Shown: positions 21,301 to 32,205 of the stretch, one piece after another
How the letters are laid out: each line of letters starts with the position of its first letter
Position numbering within the stretch: position 1 is the first letter of the stretch
Source of the DNA: Streptomyces aurantiacus
GTDB lineage: Bacteria > Actinomycetota > Actinomycetes > Streptomycetales > Streptomycetaceae
Direction of reading: 5' to 3'
DNA length: 64,000 bases
NCBI RefSeq assembly: GCF_027107535.1
Contig: NZ_CP114283.1
Location: 4,712,001 to 4,776,000, forward strand
Translations under genes and position numbers: made by a program
The notes under the pieces: generated by a model
The model's input: only the letters and a program-made list of their open reading frames with translations
Database searches by the model: none
What the model was told of the DNA's origin: nothing

Positions 21301-24300
21301 CGAGGCCCAGGGCCTCATCGAGTACGCCACCGACCTCTTCGACCACTCCACGGCCGAAGACCTCGCCGTCCGGTTCCTCAGGGTGCTGGGCCAGCTGGTC
21401 GCGAACCCGGGCGCCCCGGTCGGTCTGGCCGACGCCCTCGACGCCGCTGAGCGTGAGCTGGTCCTGAACGGGCACAACCAGACCTCCCTGCCGATACCGG
21501 CGTACACCCTTCCCGGGCTGTTCGAGCGTCAGGTCGCGCAGAGTCCGGACGCGGTGGCGGTGGTGTTCGAGGACACGGAGCTGACGTACGGGCAGGTGAA
21601 TGCTCGGGCGAATCGTCTGGCGCGAGTGCTGGTGGAGCGGGGGGCGGGTCCCGAGTCGGTGGTGGCGCTGTCGCTGCCGCGGTCCGCGGATCTGGTGGTG
21701 GGCATGCTGGCGGTGCTCAAGTCGGGGGCGGCGTATCTGCCGATCGACCCGAAGTACCCCAGCCACCGCCTGGCCCACATCCTCTCCGAGGCCGCACCGC
21801 AGATGGTGCTGACCGACACCGCCACCCTCTCCGTGCTGCCGGACACGGACGTCCCGTCCCTGTTCATCGACGACATCGACCTCGACTCGGCCGTCGGCGG
21901 AGCGCAGGGATGCGAGGACCTGACAGGCCGGGACCGCACCGCGCCCCTGCGGCCGGACCAGCTGGCGTACGTCATGTACACCTCGGGATCCAGCGGCACC
22001 CCCAAGGGCGTCGCGGTCACCCACCGCAACGTCGTCAACGGCGTCACGCAGCTGGCCGGACTGATCGACGCAGGTCCGGGGCGTACGGCACTGGCCGGTA
22101 CGTCGGTCAACTTCGATGTGTCGGTCTTCGAGATCTTCACCAACCTCTGCCACGGCGGGACGATCGAGGTCGTCCGTGACGTCCTGGTCCTGGGTGAACG
22201 CGACAGCTGGCCCGGGCACATCGTCTCGACCGTGCCGTCCGCCTTCGCCGAACTCCTCGACACCATCACCGGCCGCACCGACATGGACACGGTGGTCTTC
22301 GCCGGCGAAGCCCTGCCCGCCGCCCTCGTCGCCCGTCTGCGCGAGGCACGGCCGGACATCCGGATCATCAACGCCTACGGGCAGACCGAGTCCTACTACG
22401 CCACCGTCTTCGCCGTGCACGAAGAGGCCGAGTGGGAAGGGAACGGCAGCGCGCCGATCGGCCGGCCGCTGGGCAACATGCGTACCTACGTCCTGGGACC
22501 GGCCCTCCAGCCGGCCCCGGTCGGGGTGGTGGGCGAGCTGTACGTCGGCGGGAACGTCGGCCGCGGGTATCTCGGCCGGCCGGACCTGACGGCCGAGCGG
22601 TTCGTCGCCGACCCCTACGGCGAGCCCGGGTCGCGGATGTACCGCACCGGGGACCTGGCCCGCTGGAACAGCCAGGGTGAGCTGGAGTACGTCGGCCGTG
22701 CCGACACCCAGGTCAAGGTCCGCGGCTTCCGCATCGAGCCCGGCGAGGTCGAGTCCGCGATGGTCGCCCATCCCGGTGTGGCCCAGGCGGCGGTGGTCGT
22801 CCGTGAGGCCACCGGCACGTCCGGCGCCAAGCAGCTGGTGGGGTACGTCGTACCGGCCGGCGCCGACCTGCCGGAGAGCGCGCAGAGCGTCGGCGAGACG
22901 GACTACGACCTCACTGCCGGGGTGTCGTCCCGCGACCTGCGTGCCTTCCTCGGCCAGCGTCTGCCCGAGTTCATGGTCCCCTCCGCGTTCGTCGTCCTGG
23001 ACCGTCTGCCGCTGATGCCCAACGGCAAGCTCGACCACAAGGCCCTGCCCGAGCCGGAGTTCACCGGCGGCGCCTACCGGGCGCCGCGCACGCCGCAGGA
23101 GAAGGTCCTCGCCGATGTCTACGCCGATGTCCTGGGTCTGGACCGGGTCGGTGTCGACGACGACTTCTTCGCCGTCGGCGGCGACTCCATCCGCTCCATC
23201 CAGGTCGTCACCCGGGCCCGCGCCCAGGGCGTCGAGGTCAGTCCGCGGCAGATCTTCGAGCAGCGCACCGTGGCCGAACTGGCCCTGGTGGCCCGCAGTA
23301 CCGGAACCACGGTGGTCCTGGCGGAACTCGAGGGCGGCGGCGTCGGCGACGTCCCCCTGCTGCCGATCGTCAAGTACATGACGGAACTGGGCGGCGGCTA
23401 CGACCGCTTCTCCATGTCCCTCGCCCTCGACCTGCCGCTGGGGATCGAGGGTGGTGCTCTGGCGGCGACGCTGGACGCGGTCCTGGACCGTCACGACATC
23501 CTGCGCTCCCGGCTCTCGCTGGAGGACGGGGGTGCCATCGAGATCGCGCCCAAGGGGTCGGCCGACGCTTCCGCGCTGATCCACCGGGTCGTGTGTGACG
23601 GTGTGTGGGACGAGGACTGGCAGCAGCTGGCCGATGCCGAGCTGAATGCCGCGACGGGGCGTCTGGACACGGCCGCGGGTGTGGTGGCGCAGTTCGTCTG
23701 GTTCGATCCCACGGATGGGGCGGTTCCGGGCCGGCTGCTGATCGTGCTGCACCACCTGGTGGTGGACGGTGTCTCCTGGCGCATCCTGCTGCCCGATCTC
23801 GCCGAGGCCTGGCAGCAGGTCCGCGACGGACGCACCCCGCAGCTTCCGGCGACCGGCACCTCCGTACGGCGTTGGACACATGCCCTGCTCGACGAGGCCC
23901 GCAGCCCGGCACGGACCGCAGAGATGGAACTGTGGCGCTCCGTCCTGGAGGGTTCCGATCCCCTCCTGGGCAGCCGGCCCCTCGACCCGAGCGTCGACCT
24001 GCTCTCCACCCAGGAGCAGTTCACCGTCCGGCTGCCCGTCGCGGTGACGGAGGCGTTGCTGACGCGTGTTCCGGCGGCGTTCCACGGCGGGGTCAACGAC
24101 GGGCTGCTGGCGGCGTTGGCTCTGGCGGTGGCGAAGTGGCGCCGTGGACGGGGGATCGAGGAGTCCTCCACGCTGATCAAGCTGGAGGGACACGGCCGTG
24201 AGCAGGAGGTGGTGCCGGGTGCGGACCTCTCGAGCACGGTGGGCTGGTTCACCAGCATGTTCCCGGTGCGCCTGGAGACGGCCGGGTTCGATCTCGACGA

Positions 24301-27300
24301 GGCGTTCGCGGGCGGTCCGGCCGCGGGCGGTGTGATCAAGGCGGTCAAGGAGCAGTTGCTGGCCGTGCCCGACAAGGGCCTCGGTTTCGGTCTGCTGCGC
24401 TACCTCAACGAGGAGACCGGGGCGGAACTGGCCCAGCATTCCACCGGGCAGATCGGCTTCAACTACCTGGGCCGTTTCTCCTCCGCGGACATGCCCGAGA
24501 ACCTCCGCGGCCTCGGCTTCACCCAGGTCACCGACCTGGACCTGGCCGCAGACCTGGACGCCGACATGCCCGCCATGTCGAGCGTCGAGATCAATTCCGC
24601 GGTCATCGACACCGACCTGGGCGCACAACTCGACGCGGTCATCGGATTCCCCACCGGCCTCCTCAGCCGCGCCGAGGTCCAGGAACTGGCCGATCTGTGG
24701 TGCCAGGCGCTGCACGCCCTCACCCGGCACACCGCCGACGCGGCCGCCGGCGGACTCACCCCCTCCGACCTGCCCCTGGTGAAGGTCACCCAGCAGGACA
24801 TCGAAATCTGGGAGAGCAACTACCCCGGCCTGGCCGACGCCTGGCCCCTGACCGCGCTGCAGTCCGGACTGCTCTTCCAGTCCCGGCTCAACGACGACGA
24901 CGCCATCGACGCCTACCAGATGCAGATCGCCTTCCACATCGGCGGACCCATCGACTCCGCCCGCATGCGGGCGGCCGCCCAGGCCATGCTCGACCGCTAC
25001 GCCAACCTGCGGACCGCCTTCGTCGACGACAGTGACGGCAACCAGGTACAGGTCGTCGTCGACGGCATCGACGTGCCCTGGCAGGAGATCGACCTCAGCC
25101 ACCTGCCCGAGGACGAGCGCACAGCGGCCTTCGAAAGGTTCCTCGCCGAGGACCACCACCAGCACTTCGACCCCCTCCGGCCCCCGCTGCTGCGCTTCGC
25201 ACTGCTCACCATGGGCCCGGAGAAGTCCGAACTCGTTCTCACCGCACACCACGCCCTGTTCGACGGCTGGTCCTTCCCGATCGTCATGACCGACCTGCTG
25301 CGCCTGTACGGATCGGCCGGCGACGGCTCGGTCCTGCCCAGGACCCGCGGCTACCGGGACTTCCTCGTCTGGCTGTCCCAGCAGGACCACGACGAGACCG
25401 CCCGGGCCTGGGCCGCTGAACTCGACGGCGTGGACGAGCCCACGCTCGTGGCCCCCGTCACCACCCGGCGGGGCGACGACGTGGACGACTCGGCCGCCGG
25501 ACAGGTCGACGTGGTCCTGGCCATGGACGAGGCCCGCCGGCTCAACCGCCGCGCCTCCGAGCTCGGTATCACCGTCAACACCCTGCTCCAGGGGGCCTGG
25601 GCGGTCCTCGTCGGCGAACTGACCGGCCGTCAGGACGTGCTCTTCGGCGCGACCGTCTCAGGACGGCCGCCGACGGTCACCGACGTCGACTCCATGGTCG
25701 GACTGTTCATCAACACGCTGCCCGTGCGTGCCCGGTACAGCCCCGGAGACACCCTTGCCCAGATGCTGCAGAGCCTGCAGAAGCGGCAGGCGGCGCTCCT
25801 GGACCACCACCACTACGGCCTGGCGGAGATCCACCGGACCACGGGCCTGAGCACCCTGTTCGACACCCTCGTCGTCTTCGAGTCCTACCCCGTGGACCAG
25901 GAAGGCCTCAGCGACGCCAACTCGGCGGGCGGCATCTCCTTCACCGGCATCCGCCCCTTCTCCGGCACCCACTACCCGCTGACGCTGATGGCCGACGCCG
26001 ACCCCTACCTGCGGCTCCAGCTCCAGTACAAGGAAAGCGTCTTCGACCGCGCCACGGTGGAGTCCCTGGCGGGCAGCCTGCAGCGCATCCTGCGTCAACT
26101 GGCCGACGACCCCACCCGGCACATCGGACAGGTCGAGGTCCTGGAAGCCGCCGAGCGCGACCGGCTGCTCCACCAGTTCAACCACGTCGACACACCGACC
26201 CCGCAGGTCACCCTCCCCGAGCTGTTCGCCCAGCAGGTGGCGGCCACACCGGACGCCGAGGCAGTGGTCTGCGACGGCGACTCACTCACCTACCGGGAAC
26301 TCGACGCCCGGGCCGAGCGGCTCGCCCGCCTGCTCACCGCCCGGGGAGTGGGACCCGAAACGGTGGTGGCGGTGGCGCTGCCCCGCTCGACCGACCTGGT
26401 GGCCGGCCTCCTCGCGGTCCTCAAGGCCGGCGGCGCCTACCTGCCCATCGACCCCAAGTACCCCAGCCACCGGCTGGAGTACATCCTCACCGAGGCGGCC
26501 CCCCAGCTGATCCTCACCGACACCGGCACCGTGCCCGTACTGCCCGACACGGACCTGCCGCTGCTGCGCCTGGACGACCTGGACATCACCACGGATCCGG
26601 GACCGGGAACAGGGGAGGGGACACGAGCCGTGGACCTGCGCCCGCAGCATCTCGCGTACGTGATGTACACCTCCGGCTCCACCGGCGCCCCCAAGGGCGT
26701 CGCCATCACCCACAGCAACGTCGTCAACGGCGTCCTGCGCCTGGCCACCCGCATCGGGGCCGCGCCGGGCCGGCGCATGCTGGCCGGCACCTCGGTCAAC
26801 TTCGACGTCTCCGCCTTCGAGATCTTCACCACCCTGTGCACCGGCGGCATCGTCGAGATCGTCCGGGACGTCCTCGCCCTGAGCGAGCGCGACCGGTGGG
26901 ACGGCAACGTCATCAGCACCGTCCCCTCGGTCTTCGCCGAACTGGTCGACCAGCTCGCCGACCGGACGCACGTCGACACCCTGGTGTTCGCCGGCGAGGC
27001 ACTGCCGGCCGGGCTGGTCAACCAGATCCGTCAGGCCTTCCCCGGCGTGAAGATGATCAACGCCTACGGGCAGAGCGAATCCTTCTACGCCACCACCTTC
27101 ACCGTCCCTGACGGCGAGGAGTGGGACGGCTCGGGCAGCGCCCCGATCGGTTCGCCCCTGGGGCACGTACGTGCCTACGTCCTGGGCCCCGGTCTCGCAC
27201 CGGTCCAGGTCGGCGTGGTCGGCGAGCTGTACATCGCCGGTGACGTCGGGCGCGGCTACCGCGGCCGGGCCGACCTGACCGCCGAGCGGTTCGTCGCCGG

Positions 27301-28669
27301 CCCCTACGGATCCGCGGGCGAACGGATGTACCGCACGGGCGACCTGGCCCGCTGGAACGACAACGGCCAGCTGGAGTACGTGGGCCGCGGCGACGCCCAG
27401 GTCAAGATCCGGGGGTTCCGCATCGAACCCGGCGAGGTCGAGGCGGCTCTCGTCGCCCATCCGGGCATCGCCCAGGCAGCCGTCATCGCCCTGGAGGGCC
27501 GCGGAACCGGCAAGCAGCTCGTGGGCTATGTCGTGGCCGCCGGCCCCGATGCCCTCGACACCGACGAACTGCGCGCTTTCGCCACCGAGAAGCTGCCGGC
27601 CTTCATGGTCCCCGCCGCCTTCATGGTCCTCGACCGGCTTCCGCTGACTCCCAACGGGAAGCTCGACCGGGCCGCCCTGCCCGCACCGGAGTTCGCCGGG
27701 CAGGAGTACCGGGCGCCCCGCACAGGGACCGAAGAGGCCCTGGCGGAGCTGTTCGCCGACATCCTGGGCCTGGAGCGGGTCGGCATCGACGACAACTTCT
27801 TCACCCTGGGCGGGCATTCACTCCTGGCGACCCGGCTCAACAACCGCATCCGTGCCCGGCTGGACACCGCGCTGCCCATGCGGGCGGTGTTCCAGGCCCC
27901 CACCGTCGCCGAACTCGCCCTGTGCGTGCAGGCGGCCGACGACGCACCGGAAAACGCCGACCCCTTCGCGCGGGTGCTCCCCATCAAGGCCGGCGGGGAC
28001 AAGGAGCCGCTGTGGTGGATTCACCTGGCGGGCGGGCTGGCCTGGCCGTATCTGAATTTCGCCGGAATGCTGCCCGCGGACCGGCCTTCCTACGGAATTC
28101 AGGCGCGCGGACTGGACGGCAGAACTGCGCTCCCCGATTGCCTGGAAACTCTGGTCGGCGAGTATATCGAGCAGATATTCTCTTATCAGAAGGAAGGCCC
28201 CTACCATCTGGTCGGCTGGTCCTTCGGCGGCATCGTCGCCCACGCGATAGCCGCGGAACTGCAGCACCGAGGCCACGACATCGCACTGCTCGGACTGCTG
28301 GACTCCGCACCCAGCGGGCACTTCGCCGGCAACGAGGACCTCGAACTGGCGCAGGTACGCGGCCTGCTGGGAGACCACATCGGCGACCTCGCCGACTCGG
28401 ACGAGAAGCGACTGCTCGACATCGCCTCCGCCGTCGTGGTCAACAACGTCGACATGCTGAAGCGGTTCGAACAGCCCGTTTATGAGGGCGACGCCCTGTT
28501 CTTCAACGCGACGCTGAATCCCGAAGCGCCGTACATGGACCAGTGGAAGTCGCACATCACCGGAACGCTGCGAGTGCACGACATCCCCAGCACCCACCAC
28601 GAGATCTGCACGCCGGAGCACGCGCCCGCCGTCACCGCGGCCATCGCCCGCGAGCTCGACGCGTCCTGA
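12302..28669 (+). CDS. Four-module piperazate NRPS, C-A-T-E-C-A-T-C-A-T-E-C-A-T-TE
   Basis: 5455 aa; GTG start, AAGGAG 10 nt upstream. Module 3: C (HHIAADG 129), A (YTSGSSG 610), T (GGDSI, Ser1005), E (HHLVVDG 1194). Module 4: C (NHVLFDG 1690), A (2166), T (GGHSL, Ser2550). Module 5: C (HHIAGDG 2734), A (3226), T (Ser3629), E (3817). Module 6: C (HHALFDG 4316), A (4789), T (Ser5173). TE: GWSFGG, Ser5307. The pocket residues of all four A domains read DVFSVAAYA plus the A10 Lys, a pattern I associate with piperazate (kutzneride and himastatin enzymes). The E domains predict D-L-D-L. Modules 3-4 and 5-6 are an internal duplication. The first His of the module 4 C motif is Asn, but the catalytic second His is kept. 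The TE would release or cyclise the chain. Confidence 0.93.
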   Translation: MIPLSYAQRRLWFLDRFEGASATYNVPLALHLTGDLDTNALTAAIRDVIARHEVLRTVLFEEAGVPYQRILPLDEVVLEVPVVPVSPDEVDHTIEEAISYAFDLYAEIPIRACLLRHAPDAHVLVLLFHHIAADGESAVPLLRDLSTAYTARRAGHTPGWDELQVQYSDYTLWQRDLLGDEKDPESILYGQLAHWREQLAGMDQPLSLPLDRPRPPVASREGGHAEFRIEPELQAAVERLAQERGLSVSMVLQSVLAVLLHHLGGGDDIPIGAPIAGRVDEDLNDLIGFFVNTWVLRVQLPGNPTFGDVLEQVKDKALGAYDNQDAPFEMLVDELSPERSTAYNPLFQVFFAWQNITRAEVDLPGLTTRLDFEQLGTKTSKFDLEFNVAPDENDGARGTIEYATDLFDQETADSIGARFVGVLRALVADPLAPVRHLDLLEPAERRILTEANATTTDVPDATIDGLFERQVAQSPDAVAVVFEDTELTYAQVNARANRLARVLVERGAGPESVVALSLPRSADLVVGMLAVLKSGAAYLPIDPKYPSHRLAHILSEAAPQLILTDTATESVLPDTDTPRVRLDGIDLDNDDDHTGVDSSPHPGRLAYVMYTSGSSGTPKGVAITHRNVVNGITHLAKRIDAGPGRTALAGTSVNFDVSVFEIFTNLCHGGTIEIVRDVLVLGERDSWHGHIVSTVPSAFAELLDTITGRTTIDTLVFAGEALPAALVTRVREAFPGVRVVNAYGQTESFYATTFTIAADHAWEGTGNVPIGRPLGNMRAYVLSPGLRPVVPGVAGELYIAGDVARGYRGRPDLTAERFHPDFFGPPGSRMYRTGDLARWNSQGELEYVGRADTQVKVRGFRIEPGEVEAALTAHPAVGQAAVIARESAGSSGAKQLVGYVVPAFTSDNDSHDFRSGIEAAELRAHASQHLPDFMVPSAFVVLDRLPLMPNGKLDHKALPEPEFTGGTYRAPTTAPEKTLAGIYAEVLGLDRVGVDDDFFAVGGDSIRSIQVVSRARAQGLEVTPRQIFECRTVSALAEVASSDAGKGPVLEEFEGGGTGSVPLLPIAAYMRELGGGYDRFSMSMLAELPLGIDEGALAATLDAVLDRHDILRSRLSLEDGGAIEIAPKGSADAAALIHRIACDGVWDEDWQQQADAELDAATGRLDTAAGVVAQFVWFDPTDGAVPGRLLIVLHHLVVDGVSWRILLPDLAEAWQQVRDGRTPQLPATGTSVRRWTHALLDEARSPARTAEMELWRSVLEGPDPLLGSRPLDPAVDTRSALEHLQMRLPVAVTEALLTRVPAAFHGGVNDGLLAALALAVAKWRRGRGIEESSTLIKLEGHGREQEVVPGADLSSTVGWFTSMFPVRLETAGFDLDEAFAGGPAAGGVIKAVKEQLLAVPDKGLGFGLLRYLNEETGAELAQHSTGQIGFNYLGRFSSADMPENLRGLGFTQICEMAAPLDADMPAMSALELNSMVIDTDLGAQFDVSAGFPTGLFTPQDVQELIELWFAALDALVRHTADPAVGGLTPSDLPLVKVTQQDIETWEHHYPGVSDVWPLTPLQSGLLFHTMLNDDSWDAYQMQMAFHIEGKVDPARMRTAGQAMLDRHANLRTAFVDDSDGNQVQVVVDGVQVPWAEIDLRHLDEQARKEALDAFLAEDHGRSFDPAAPPMLRLTLVRTETDSSELVLTANHVLFDGWSLPILMQDILRLYGSAGDASVLPRVRGFKDFLVHLSRQDHEETARAWAHEFAGVEEPTLLVPGGTEQEGSSGIGHVELALPLDEVRELNRRASELGVTVNTLVQGTWAVLLGRLTGRQDVVFGATVSGRPPAVTDVDSIVGMFINTLPVRVQYAPADTLADVLRGLQNRQAALLDHHHYGLTEIHQATGLTTLFDTLVVFESYPVDRDGLSDANSAAGIAFTGIRPSTGTHYPLTVMADADPHLRLQLQYQEHVLDRESVDIMAARFVRVLRQLIADPSLPVGRIDILEPAERVRLLEQFNDTRTPASPLTVPALFEAQAAQSPDAVAVVFEDTELTYAQVNARANRLARELTALGVGPETVVALSLPRSAELVIGLLAVLKAGGAYLPIDPKYPSHRLEYILTEAAPQLILTDHDTVSVLPAGDTPVLHLDDVDLDNADHDAPAGIGDLSDAERSTTLQPQHLAYVMYTSGSTGAPKGVAITHHNVVNGVTQLAREIDAGPGRRALAGTSVNFDVSAFEIFTTLCTGGSVEVVRDILVLGERAGWHGNVISTVPSAFAELLDQIAGHTQVDVLVFAGEALPADLVNRARQAFPGVRIINAYGQTESFYATTFTPSGTPRSLGAVPIGAPLGNMRAYVLSPGLQPVPAGVTGELYIGGNVGRGYRGRPDLTAERFVADPYGEPGSRMYRTGDLARWNSQGELEYVGRDDTQVKVRGFRVEPGEVEAATAAHPGVKQAVVLARAAAGNDAGKRLVAYVVPTEAGGVSAEELREEVAARLPDFMVPAVFMILDRLPLMPNGKLDRAALPEPEFTAGAYRAPRTAAEQSLAALFAEVLGVERVGIDDNFFTLGGHSLLATRLISRVRTVLGAELPIKTVFSAPTVAELTTHLSAGVAVRPALTRLSSRPELIPLSFAQRRLWFIDKFEGPSATYNIPLNLKLTGELDAAALAAALGDVVARHESLRTVFVEDAEGIPFQRIVPPAAALLDVPVVEVAADRLEAALAETAEYTFALDREIPVRARILRTGEQEHILSLVIHHIAGDGESMAPLIREVSAAYGARRDGREPHFAPLPVQYVDYAVWQRELLGEDSDPASVLAQQCAYWRDELAGIPQPLQLPADRPRPPKASHRGGMTEFTVEPGLFSGVEELARDRDVTVSMVMQSVLAVLLHQMGTGDDIPIGAPIAGRTDDALDDLIGFFVNTWVLRAELAGNPTFDELVAQVKEKALGAYGNQDAPFERLVELLNPDRSTAYHPLFQVMFAWQNFAQADFDLPGLRVDFVPVITGTAKFDLFFNLTEVTTPAGREAQGLIEYATDLFDHSTAEDLAVRFLRVLGQLVANPGAPVGLADALDAAERELVLNGHNQTSLPIPAYTLPGLFERQVAQSPDAVAVVFEDTELTYGQVNARANRLARVLVERGAGPESVVALSLPRSADLVVGMLAVLKSGAAYLPIDPKYPSHRLAHILSEAAPQMVLTDTATLSVLPDTDVPSLFIDDIDLDSAVGGAQGCEDLTGRDRTAPLRPDQLAYVMYTSGSSGTPKGVAVTHRNVVNGVTQLAGLIDAGPGRTALAGTSVNFDVSVFEIFTNLCHGGTIEVVRDVLVLGERDSWPGHIVSTVPSAFAELLDTITGRTDMDTVVFAGEALPAALVARLREARPDIRIINAYGQTESYYATVFAVHEEAEWEGNGSAPIGRPLGNMRTYVLGPALQPAPVGVVGELYVGGNVGRGYLGRPDLTAERFVADPYGEPGSRMYRTGDLARWNSQGELEYVGRADTQVKVRGFRIEPGEVESAMVAHPGVAQAAVVVREATGTSGAKQLVGYVVPAGADLPESAQSVGETDYDLTAGVSSRDLRAFLGQRLPEFMVPSAFVVLDRLPLMPNGKLDHKALPEPEFTGGAYRAPRTPQEKVLADVYADVLGLDRVGVDDDFFAVGGDSIRSIQVVTRARAQGVEVSPRQIFEQRTVAELALVARSTGTTVVLAELEGGGVGDVPLLPIVKYMTELGGGYDRFSMSLALDLPLGIEGGALAATLDAVLDRHDILRSRLSLEDGGAIEIAPKGSADASALIHRVVCDGVWDEDWQQLADAELNAATGRLDTAAGVVAQFVWFDPTDGAVPGRLLIVLHHLVVDGVSWRILLPDLAEAWQQVRDGRTPQLPATGTSVRRWTHALLDEARSPARTAEMELWRSVLEGSDPLLGSRPLDPSVDLLSTQEQFTVRLPVAVTEALLTRVPAAFHGGVNDGLLAALALAVAKWRRGRGIEESSTLIKLEGHGREQEVVPGADLSSTVGWFTSMFPVRLETAGFDLDEAFAGGPAAGGVIKAVKEQLLAVPDKGLGFGLLRYLNEETGAELAQHSTGQIGFNYLGRFSSADMPENLRGLGFTQVTDLDLAADLDADMPAMSSVEINSAVIDTDLGAQLDAVIGFPTGLLSRAEVQELADLWCQALHALTRHTADAAAGGLTPSDLPLVKVTQQDIEIWESNYPGLADAWPLTALQSGLLFQSRLNDDDAIDAYQMQIAFHIGGPIDSARMRAAAQAMLDRYANLRTAFVDDSDGNQVQVVVDGIDVPWQEIDLSHLPEDERTAAFERFLAEDHHQHFDPLRPPLLRFALLTMGPEKSELVLTAHHALFDGWSFPIVMTDLLRLYGSAGDGSVLPRTRGYRDFLVWLSQQDHDETARAWAAELDGVDEPTLVAPVTTRRGDDVDDSAAGQVDVVLAMDEARRLNRRASELGITVNTLLQGAWAVLVGELTGRQDVLFGATVSGRPPTVTDVDSMVGLFINTLPVRARYSPGDTLAQMLQSLQKRQAALLDHHHYGLAEIHRTTGLSTLFDTLVVFESYPVDQEGLSDANSAGGISFTGIRPFSGTHYPLTLMADADPYLRLQLQYKESVFDRATVESLAGSLQRILRQLADDPTRHIGQVEVLEAAERDRLLHQFNHVDTPTPQVTLPELFAQQVAATPDAEAVVCDGDSLTYRELDARAERLARLLTARGVGPETVVAVALPRSTDLVAGLLAVLKAGGAYLPIDPKYPSHRLEYILTEAAPQLILTDTGTVPVLPDTDLPLLRLDDLDITTDPGPGTGEGTRAVDLRPQHLAYVMYTSGSTGAPKGVAITHSNVVNGVLRLATRIGAAPGRRMLAGTSVNFDVSAFEIFTTLCTGGIVEIVRDVLALSERDRWDGNVISTVPSVFAELVDQLADRTHVDTLVFAGEALPAGLVNQIRQAFPGVKMINAYGQSESFYATTFTVPDGEEWDGSGSAPIGSPLGHVRAYVLGPGLAPVQVGVVGELYIAGDVGRGYRGRADLTAERFVAGPYGSAGERMYRTGDLARWNDNGQLEYVGRGDAQVKIRGFRIEPGEVEAALVAHPGIAQAAVIALEGRGTGKQLVGYVVAAGPDALDTDELRAFATEKLPAFMVPAAFMVLDRLPLTPNGKLDRAALPAPEFAGQEYRAPRTGTEEALAELFADILGLERVGIDDNFFTLGGHSLLATRLNNRIRARLDTALPMRAVFQAPTVAELALCVQAADDAPENADPFARVLPIKAGGDKEPLWWIHLAGGLAWPYLNFAGMLPADRPSYGIQARGLDGRTALPDCLETLVGEYIEQIFSYQKEGPYHLVGWSFGGIVAHAIAAELQHRGHDIALLGLLDSAPSGHFAGNEDLELAQVRGLLGDHIGDLADSDEKRLLDIASAVVVNNVDMLKRFEQPVYEGDALFFNATLNPEAPYMDQWKSHITGTLRVHDIPSTHHEICTPEHAPAVTAAIARELDAS
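13692..13990 (+). repeat. A-domain 5' recombination block, copy 1 (module 3)
   Basis: Start of A3, nearly identical in DNA to the module 5 copy at 21513-21811. Both use a distinct codon style (runs of GCG, GTG, GGG, CGG, GAT) unlike the GCC/GTC/GGC style on either side, suggesting gene conversion or a recombined block. Confidence 0.75.
15580..16640 (+). repeat. Epimerase-domain repeat, copy 1 (module 3)
   Basis: About 1 kb encoding most of E3, nearly identical in nucleotide sequence to 23441-24510 in module 5. Similarity falls off before and after, in the region following T and at the E/C linker, so identity is concentrated in the E domain rather than spread over the module. Confidence 0.75.
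21513..21811 (+). repeat. A-domain 5' recombination block, copy 2 (module 5)
   Basis: Second copy of the 13692-13990 block, at the start of A5, with the same atypical codon choice. The corresponding starts of A4 and A6 encode similar protein in the usual codon style. Confidence 0.75.
23441..24510 (+). repeat. Epimerase-domain repeat, copy 2 (module 5)
   Basis: Second copy of the 15580-16640 repeat, encoding E5, with only scattered synonymous and few coding differences. Confidence 0.75.
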
Positions 28670-28724
28670 AAGGCGCCCGGCGCCGGCGTCACGACCGACC
28701 CCGCATCGAAGGATGTGCTTCCCG

Positions 28725-29402
28725 ATGTTTGTTCCTTCTCCCTACCGCCAGCCGTCCGCCGCGTGGATGGTGGACCTCCTGCGAGGCAATCCGCTGGCGC
28801 TGATGGTCTCCAACGGCCCCCAGGACGTGGGCCCCTACGCCACGCACCTCCCGGTCATCCAGGACCCCACGATGACCGAGGAGTGGTCCTCAGACCTCTC
28901 CGGGGCCCGTCTGCTCGGCCATATGAACCGGGCGAATCCGCACTGGAAGGCCCTGGAGGACGGCGCCCGGGTGCTGCTCACCTTCACCGGCCCGCACGCC
29001 TACGTCTCACCGACGGTGTATCAGACGGTCCCGGCCGCACCGACGTGGAACTTCACTGCCGTGCATGTGCACGGCGTGCTCAACAAGATCGAGCACGAAC
29101 AGGCCGGCGAGGAGACGCTGGAGGTGGTCAGGTCCACGGTGCGTGCCTTCGAGACCGACTTCGGCAACGCCTGGGACATGTCCGATTCCCAGGACTACTT
29201 CCGCAAGATCCTGCCGGCCGTGGGCGGTTTCCGGATCGACGTGAGCGGCGCGGAGGGCATGTTCAAACTCAGCCAGGAACAGGACCCCCACGTCCGCGAA
29301 CGCGTCCGTGAGTCCTTCGCGCACACCGACTCCAGCAGGCACCAGGAGGCGGCCCGCCTGATGGCCGGGCTTCCGGCACCCGGCTGCCCGCTCGCGGTCT
29401 GA
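28725..29402 (+). CDS. Piperazate synthase-like heme protein (PaiB/KtzT family)
   Basis: 225 aa of the PaiB 'FMN-binding negative regulator' family, which includes KtzT, the heme enzyme that forms the N-N bond of L-piperazate from N5-hydroxyornithine. Family marks are the MFVPSPYR start, a GHMNRANPHW motif with His66 at about the position of the KtzT heme ligand (His65 from memory), and GPHAYVSP. ATG 28725 gives the canonical N-terminus and sits 11 nt from AAGGA; an ATG at 28713 is too close to that RBS. It lies 55 nt after the NRPS, probably in the same operon. With the N-monooxygenase next door and piperazate-coded A domains, biosynthesis is far likelier than regulation. Confidence 0.9.
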   Translation: MFVPSPYRQPSAAWMVDLLRGNPLALMVSNGPQDVGPYATHLPVIQDPTMTEEWSSDLSGARLLGHMNRANPHWKALEDGARVLLTFTGPHAYVSPTVYQTVPAAPTWNFTAVHVHGVLNKIEHEQAGEETLEVVRSTVRAFETDFGNAWDMSDSQDYFRKILPAVGGFRIDVSGAEGMFKLSQEQDPHVRERVRESFAHTDSSRHQEAARLMAGLPAPGCPLAV

Positions 29403-29534
29403 GGGGCGAGCCGCGCGCCGAATCGGCCGCGCCCGTCACCTGCCGTTCCATCGCGCTGGAATACCGCTCGACAATTCACGCACGTCGAAAAAAGACCGCT
29501 CGAAAAGACCGCTCAAGAATTCTCGAAAAGAATG

Positions 29535-29564
29535 TTGACCGGTCCGCATTTCGCGCAGTAGCTT
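29535..29564 (+). promoter_or_regulatory. Candidate promoter of the N-monooxygenase operon
   Basis: TTGACC (29535-29540), 18-nt spacer, TAGCTT (29559-29564), 30 bp before the ATG at 29595. Good match to the housekeeping sigma consensus used in Streptomyces, in the AT-rich gap after the piperazate synthase gene. Confidence 0.55.
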
Positions 29565-29594
29565 TCCAAAACCACCACCGGCGGGAGAATTGAA

Positions 29595-30911
29595 ATGGGA
29601 AACCTGGATGAAGTTCACGAGGTCGTCGGTATCGGCTTCGGTCCGTCCAACCTCTCACTGGCCGTAGCCCTTGAGGAGCACGAGAGCAACGAGTCCGGCG
29701 AGCCGATATCGGCGGCATTCTTCGAGCGGCAGCCGGCCCTCGGCTGGCACCGCAACATGCTGCTTCCGTCGGCGAGGATGCAGATCTCCTTCCTCAAAGA
29801 CCTGTCGACCTTCCGGAACCCGGCTTCCCGGTTCAGCTTCATCTCGTACCTGCACGCCGCCGGCAGGCTGGCCCAGTTCGTCAACAACCAGGAGTTCTTC
29901 CCCACCCGGGAGGAATTCCACGACTACCTGGAGTGGGCCGAGTCGAGCTTCTCGGACCGCGTCACCTACAGCTCCGAGGTCCTGTCCGTCAGGCTTCCCC
30001 CGGCCGACGGGGACAGGCCCGTCGACCATGTGGAGGTCGAGATACGGGACAACAAGCCCCAGGGCGGAACCCGCCTGGTCAAAGCCCGCAACATCGTCGT
30101 CTCCACGGGGCTCGTCCCCAAGATGCCCACGGGAATCACCCGGGACGAACGAATATGGCACAGCTCGGAATTCCTTGAGAAATTCCGAAAGCTGGACCAG
30201 GCCTCGGTCAAGAGGGTCGCCGTCGTCGGGGCCGGCCAGAGCGCCGCCGAGATAGCCCGGTTCGTCTACGACGCGCTCCCGGACGCGACGGTCTCCGCGA
30301 TCATGCCGTCCTACGGCTACTCGATCGCCGACGACACCCCCTTCGCCAACCGCATCTTCGACGCCGAGGCAGTGGACGACTACTACCACGGCAGCCAGCG
30401 CTCGAAGGACTCCTTCTGGCGCTACCACAAGAACACCAACTACGGGGTGGTGGACGCCGAGGTGATCAGGGACCTCCACCAGCGCGCCTACGACGACGAA
30501 GTGCGCGGCACCCCCCGCCTCGAGTTCCTCAACCTCTCCCGTGTCGACAGCGTGAAGCAGACCGACGACGACGTCCGTCTCACGATGCACTCGGTCCGCA
30601 ACAACGGGACCTTCCAGGTGGACGTGGACGTGCTGATCTGCGCCACCGGCTACGACTCCATGGAACCCAGCGAGCTGCTGGGCGACCTGGAAGCCCACTG
30701 CGTGCGCGACGAGGAGGGCCGGCTCCGCGTCGAGCGGGACTACCGGCTGGCCACCACCGGGGACGTGTCCTGCGGTGTCTACCTCCAGGGCGGCACCGAG
30801 CACACCCACGGCCTGGCCTCCTCCCTGCTGTCGAACATCGCCATCAGGAGCGGCGAGATCGCCGACTCGATCGCCGAGAGGAGGAGGACCCGGCAGTACA
30901 GCGCGGTGTGA
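29595..30911 (+). CDS. L-ornithine N5-monooxygenase (KtzI-like)
   Basis: A 438-aa flavin N-hydroxylase of the lysine/ornithine N-monooxygenase family (FAD, NADPH and O2; product N5-hydroxyornithine). The FAD loop GIGFGPSNLSLA lies at ~12-23, a second dinucleotide loop GAGQSAAE at ~213, and a late ATGYD motif. Length is usual. Such enzymes make hydroxamate siderophores or, paired with KtzT, piperazic acid. The absence of formyl/acetyltransferase partners and the presence of the piperazate synthase favour the latter. GGGAG precedes the ATG. First gene of a likely N-monooxygenase-mbtH operon. Confidence 0.92.
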   Translation: MGNLDEVHEVVGIGFGPSNLSLAVALEEHESNESGEPISAAFFERQPALGWHRNMLLPSARMQISFLKDLSTFRNPASRFSFISYLHAAGRLAQFVNNQEFFPTREEFHDYLEWAESSFSDRVTYSSEVLSVRLPPADGDRPVDHVEVEIRDNKPQGGTRLVKARNIVVSTGLVPKMPTGITRDERIWHSSEFLEKFRKLDQASVKRVAVVGAGQSAAEIARFVYDALPDATVSAIMPSYGYSIADDTPFANRIFDAEAVDDYYHGSQRSKDSFWRYHKNTNYGVVDAEVIRDLHQRAYDDEVRGTPRLEFLNLSRVDSVKQTDDDVRLTMHSVRNNGTFQVDVDVLICATGYDSMEPSELLGDLEAHCVRDEEGRLRVERDYRLATTGDVSCGVYLQGGTEHTHGLASSLLSNIAIRSGEIADSIAERRRTRQYSAV

Positions 30912-30950
30912 ACACATGCCGCAGAGATTCCGAAGAATTTGGAGTTGCCC

Positions 30951-31178
30951 ATGAGCACCAACCCGTTCGACGACGCCGAAGGCCGGTTCTACGTCCTGGT
31001 GAACGATGAGGAGCAGTACTCGCTCTGGCCCACGTTCACCGAGGTCCCCGCCGGCTGGAAAGTCGCGTACGGAGAGGAAGGCCGCCCGCAGTGCCTGGGA
31101 TACATAGACCAGCACTGGACCGACATGCGGCCCAAGAGCCTGCGTGACGCCATGGACCGCGACACCGTCCGCGTCTGA
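30951..31178 (+). CDS. MbtH-like NRPS chaperone
   Basis: 75 aa with the MbtH signature: NPFDD start, S-x-W-P near residue 24, P-x-G-W, and the C-terminal [12 protein letters not shown]. MbtH proteins bind adenylation domains and are often needed for their solubility and activity. GGAG lies 6 nt before ATG 30951, and the gene follows the N-monooxygenase by 39 bp. Confidence 0.95.
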   Translation: MSTNPFDDAEGRFYVLVNDEEQYSLWPTFTEVPAGWKVAYGEEGRPQCLGYIDQHWTDMRPKSLRDAMDRDTVRV

Positions 31179-31330
31179 CCGCAGCTGAGGAAGGGAGACG
31201 CCGAGCACGGACCCGTACCGGCCAGTGACGTCCGGACGGGCCCGGCCCGGCGCCCCTCCCACCCCGGAGTGTGCCCACAGCACGTGTGCACCCCTACGCC
31301 AGTACTTGATCACCCCACCCCGGAGATGAC

Positions 31331-32158
31331 ATGACTTCCGTATCGGTGCACGCTCGCAAGGCCACCCGACGCCACTACCTGATGTGCCGGCCCGACCACT
31401 TCGAGGTCAGCTACGCCATCAACCCCTGGATGAATCCGGACAAGCCGGTGGACGCCGGTCTGGCTCTCCTGCAGTGGGAGTCGCTCTACTACCTCTACAA
31501 GTCCCTGGGCCACCGGGTGGACCTCGTCAACCCGGTGCCGGGACTGCCCGACATGGTCTTCTCGGCGAACGGCGCAACCGTCGTGGACGGCAAGGTGCTC
31601 GGCGCCAAGTTCCTCCACACCGAACGGGCCGCCGAGGCCCCTGCCCACCGGGCCTGGTTCCGCGCGAACGGCTTCACCGAGATCCACGACCCCCTGTATG
31701 TCAACGAGGGCGAGGGAGACTTCGCCGTCACCGACAGCTGGATCCTCGCCGGACGCGGCTTCAGGTGCACCCCTGAAGGACACCAGGAGGCCCAGGAGTT
31801 CTTCGGCCGCCCCGTGATCAGCCTTGAACTGGTCGACCCCCGCTTCTACCATCTCGACACCGCGCTGTGCGTCCTCGACGGTGACGAGGTCATGTACTAC
31901 CCGCAGGCCTTCAGCGCCGGCAGCCGCGCCCTACTGGCCCGGCTCTTCCCCGACGCCCTGCTCGTCGACCAGGAGGACGCGGACGTCCTCGGCCTCAACG
32001 CCGTCAGCGACGGCCTGAACGTCATGCTTCCCGAGGCGGCCCAGAAACTTGCCGGACAACTGCGGGAGCGCGGTTTCCGGACGCACGGCACGGACCTCTC
32101 CGAGCTGCTCAAAGGCGGCGGCAGTGTGAAGTGCTGCACCCAGGAACTGCGTTTCTGA
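31331..32158 (+). CDS. Dimethylargininase-like amidinohydrolase
   Basis: 275 aa of the guanidino-modifying superfamily, closest in appearance to bacterial dimethylarginine dimethylaminohydrolase: DMVFSANGA near 75, FYHLDTALCVLDG with the catalytic His near 175, and a C-terminal Cys268/Cys269 pair (GGGSVKCCTQEL) that supplies the nucleophile. The family converts arginine derivatives to citrulline or hydrolyses related amidino substrates. Its job in this cluster is not evident; it might feed arginine nitrogen/carbon toward ornithine, or act on a guanidino intermediate. GGAG precedes ATG 31331, and a 152-bp gap separates it from mbtH. Confidence 0.8.
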   Translation: MTSVSVHARKATRRHYLMCRPDHFEVSYAINPWMNPDKPVDAGLALLQWESLYYLYKSLGHRVDLVNPVPGLPDMVFSANGATVVDGKVLGAKFLHTERAAEAPAHRAWFRANGFTEIHDPLYVNEGEGDFAVTDSWILAGRGFRCTPEGHQEAQEFFGRPVISLELVDPRFYHLDTALCVLDGDEVMYYPQAFSAGSRALLARLFPDALLVDQEDADVLGLNAVSDGLNVMLPEAAQKLAGQLRERGFRTHGTDLSELLKGGGSVKCCTQELRF

Positions 32159-32205
32159 CGAGACGGCAGACGTGGGGGGGACACCACCCTCATGCGACCC
32201 CACGC

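Noticed and set aside
28725..29402. FMN-binding transcriptional repressor
   Set aside because: This is the usual family label for PaiB. Context and the KtzT-like motif make a biosynthetic heme enzyme more likely.
29595..31178. Cluster as a hydroxamate siderophore pathway
   Set aside because: An ornithine hydroxylase and MbtH suggested it. There is no formyl- or acyltransferase for hydroxyornithine, no siderophore transporter or iron box, and the A-domain codes and KtzT homologue point to piperazate.
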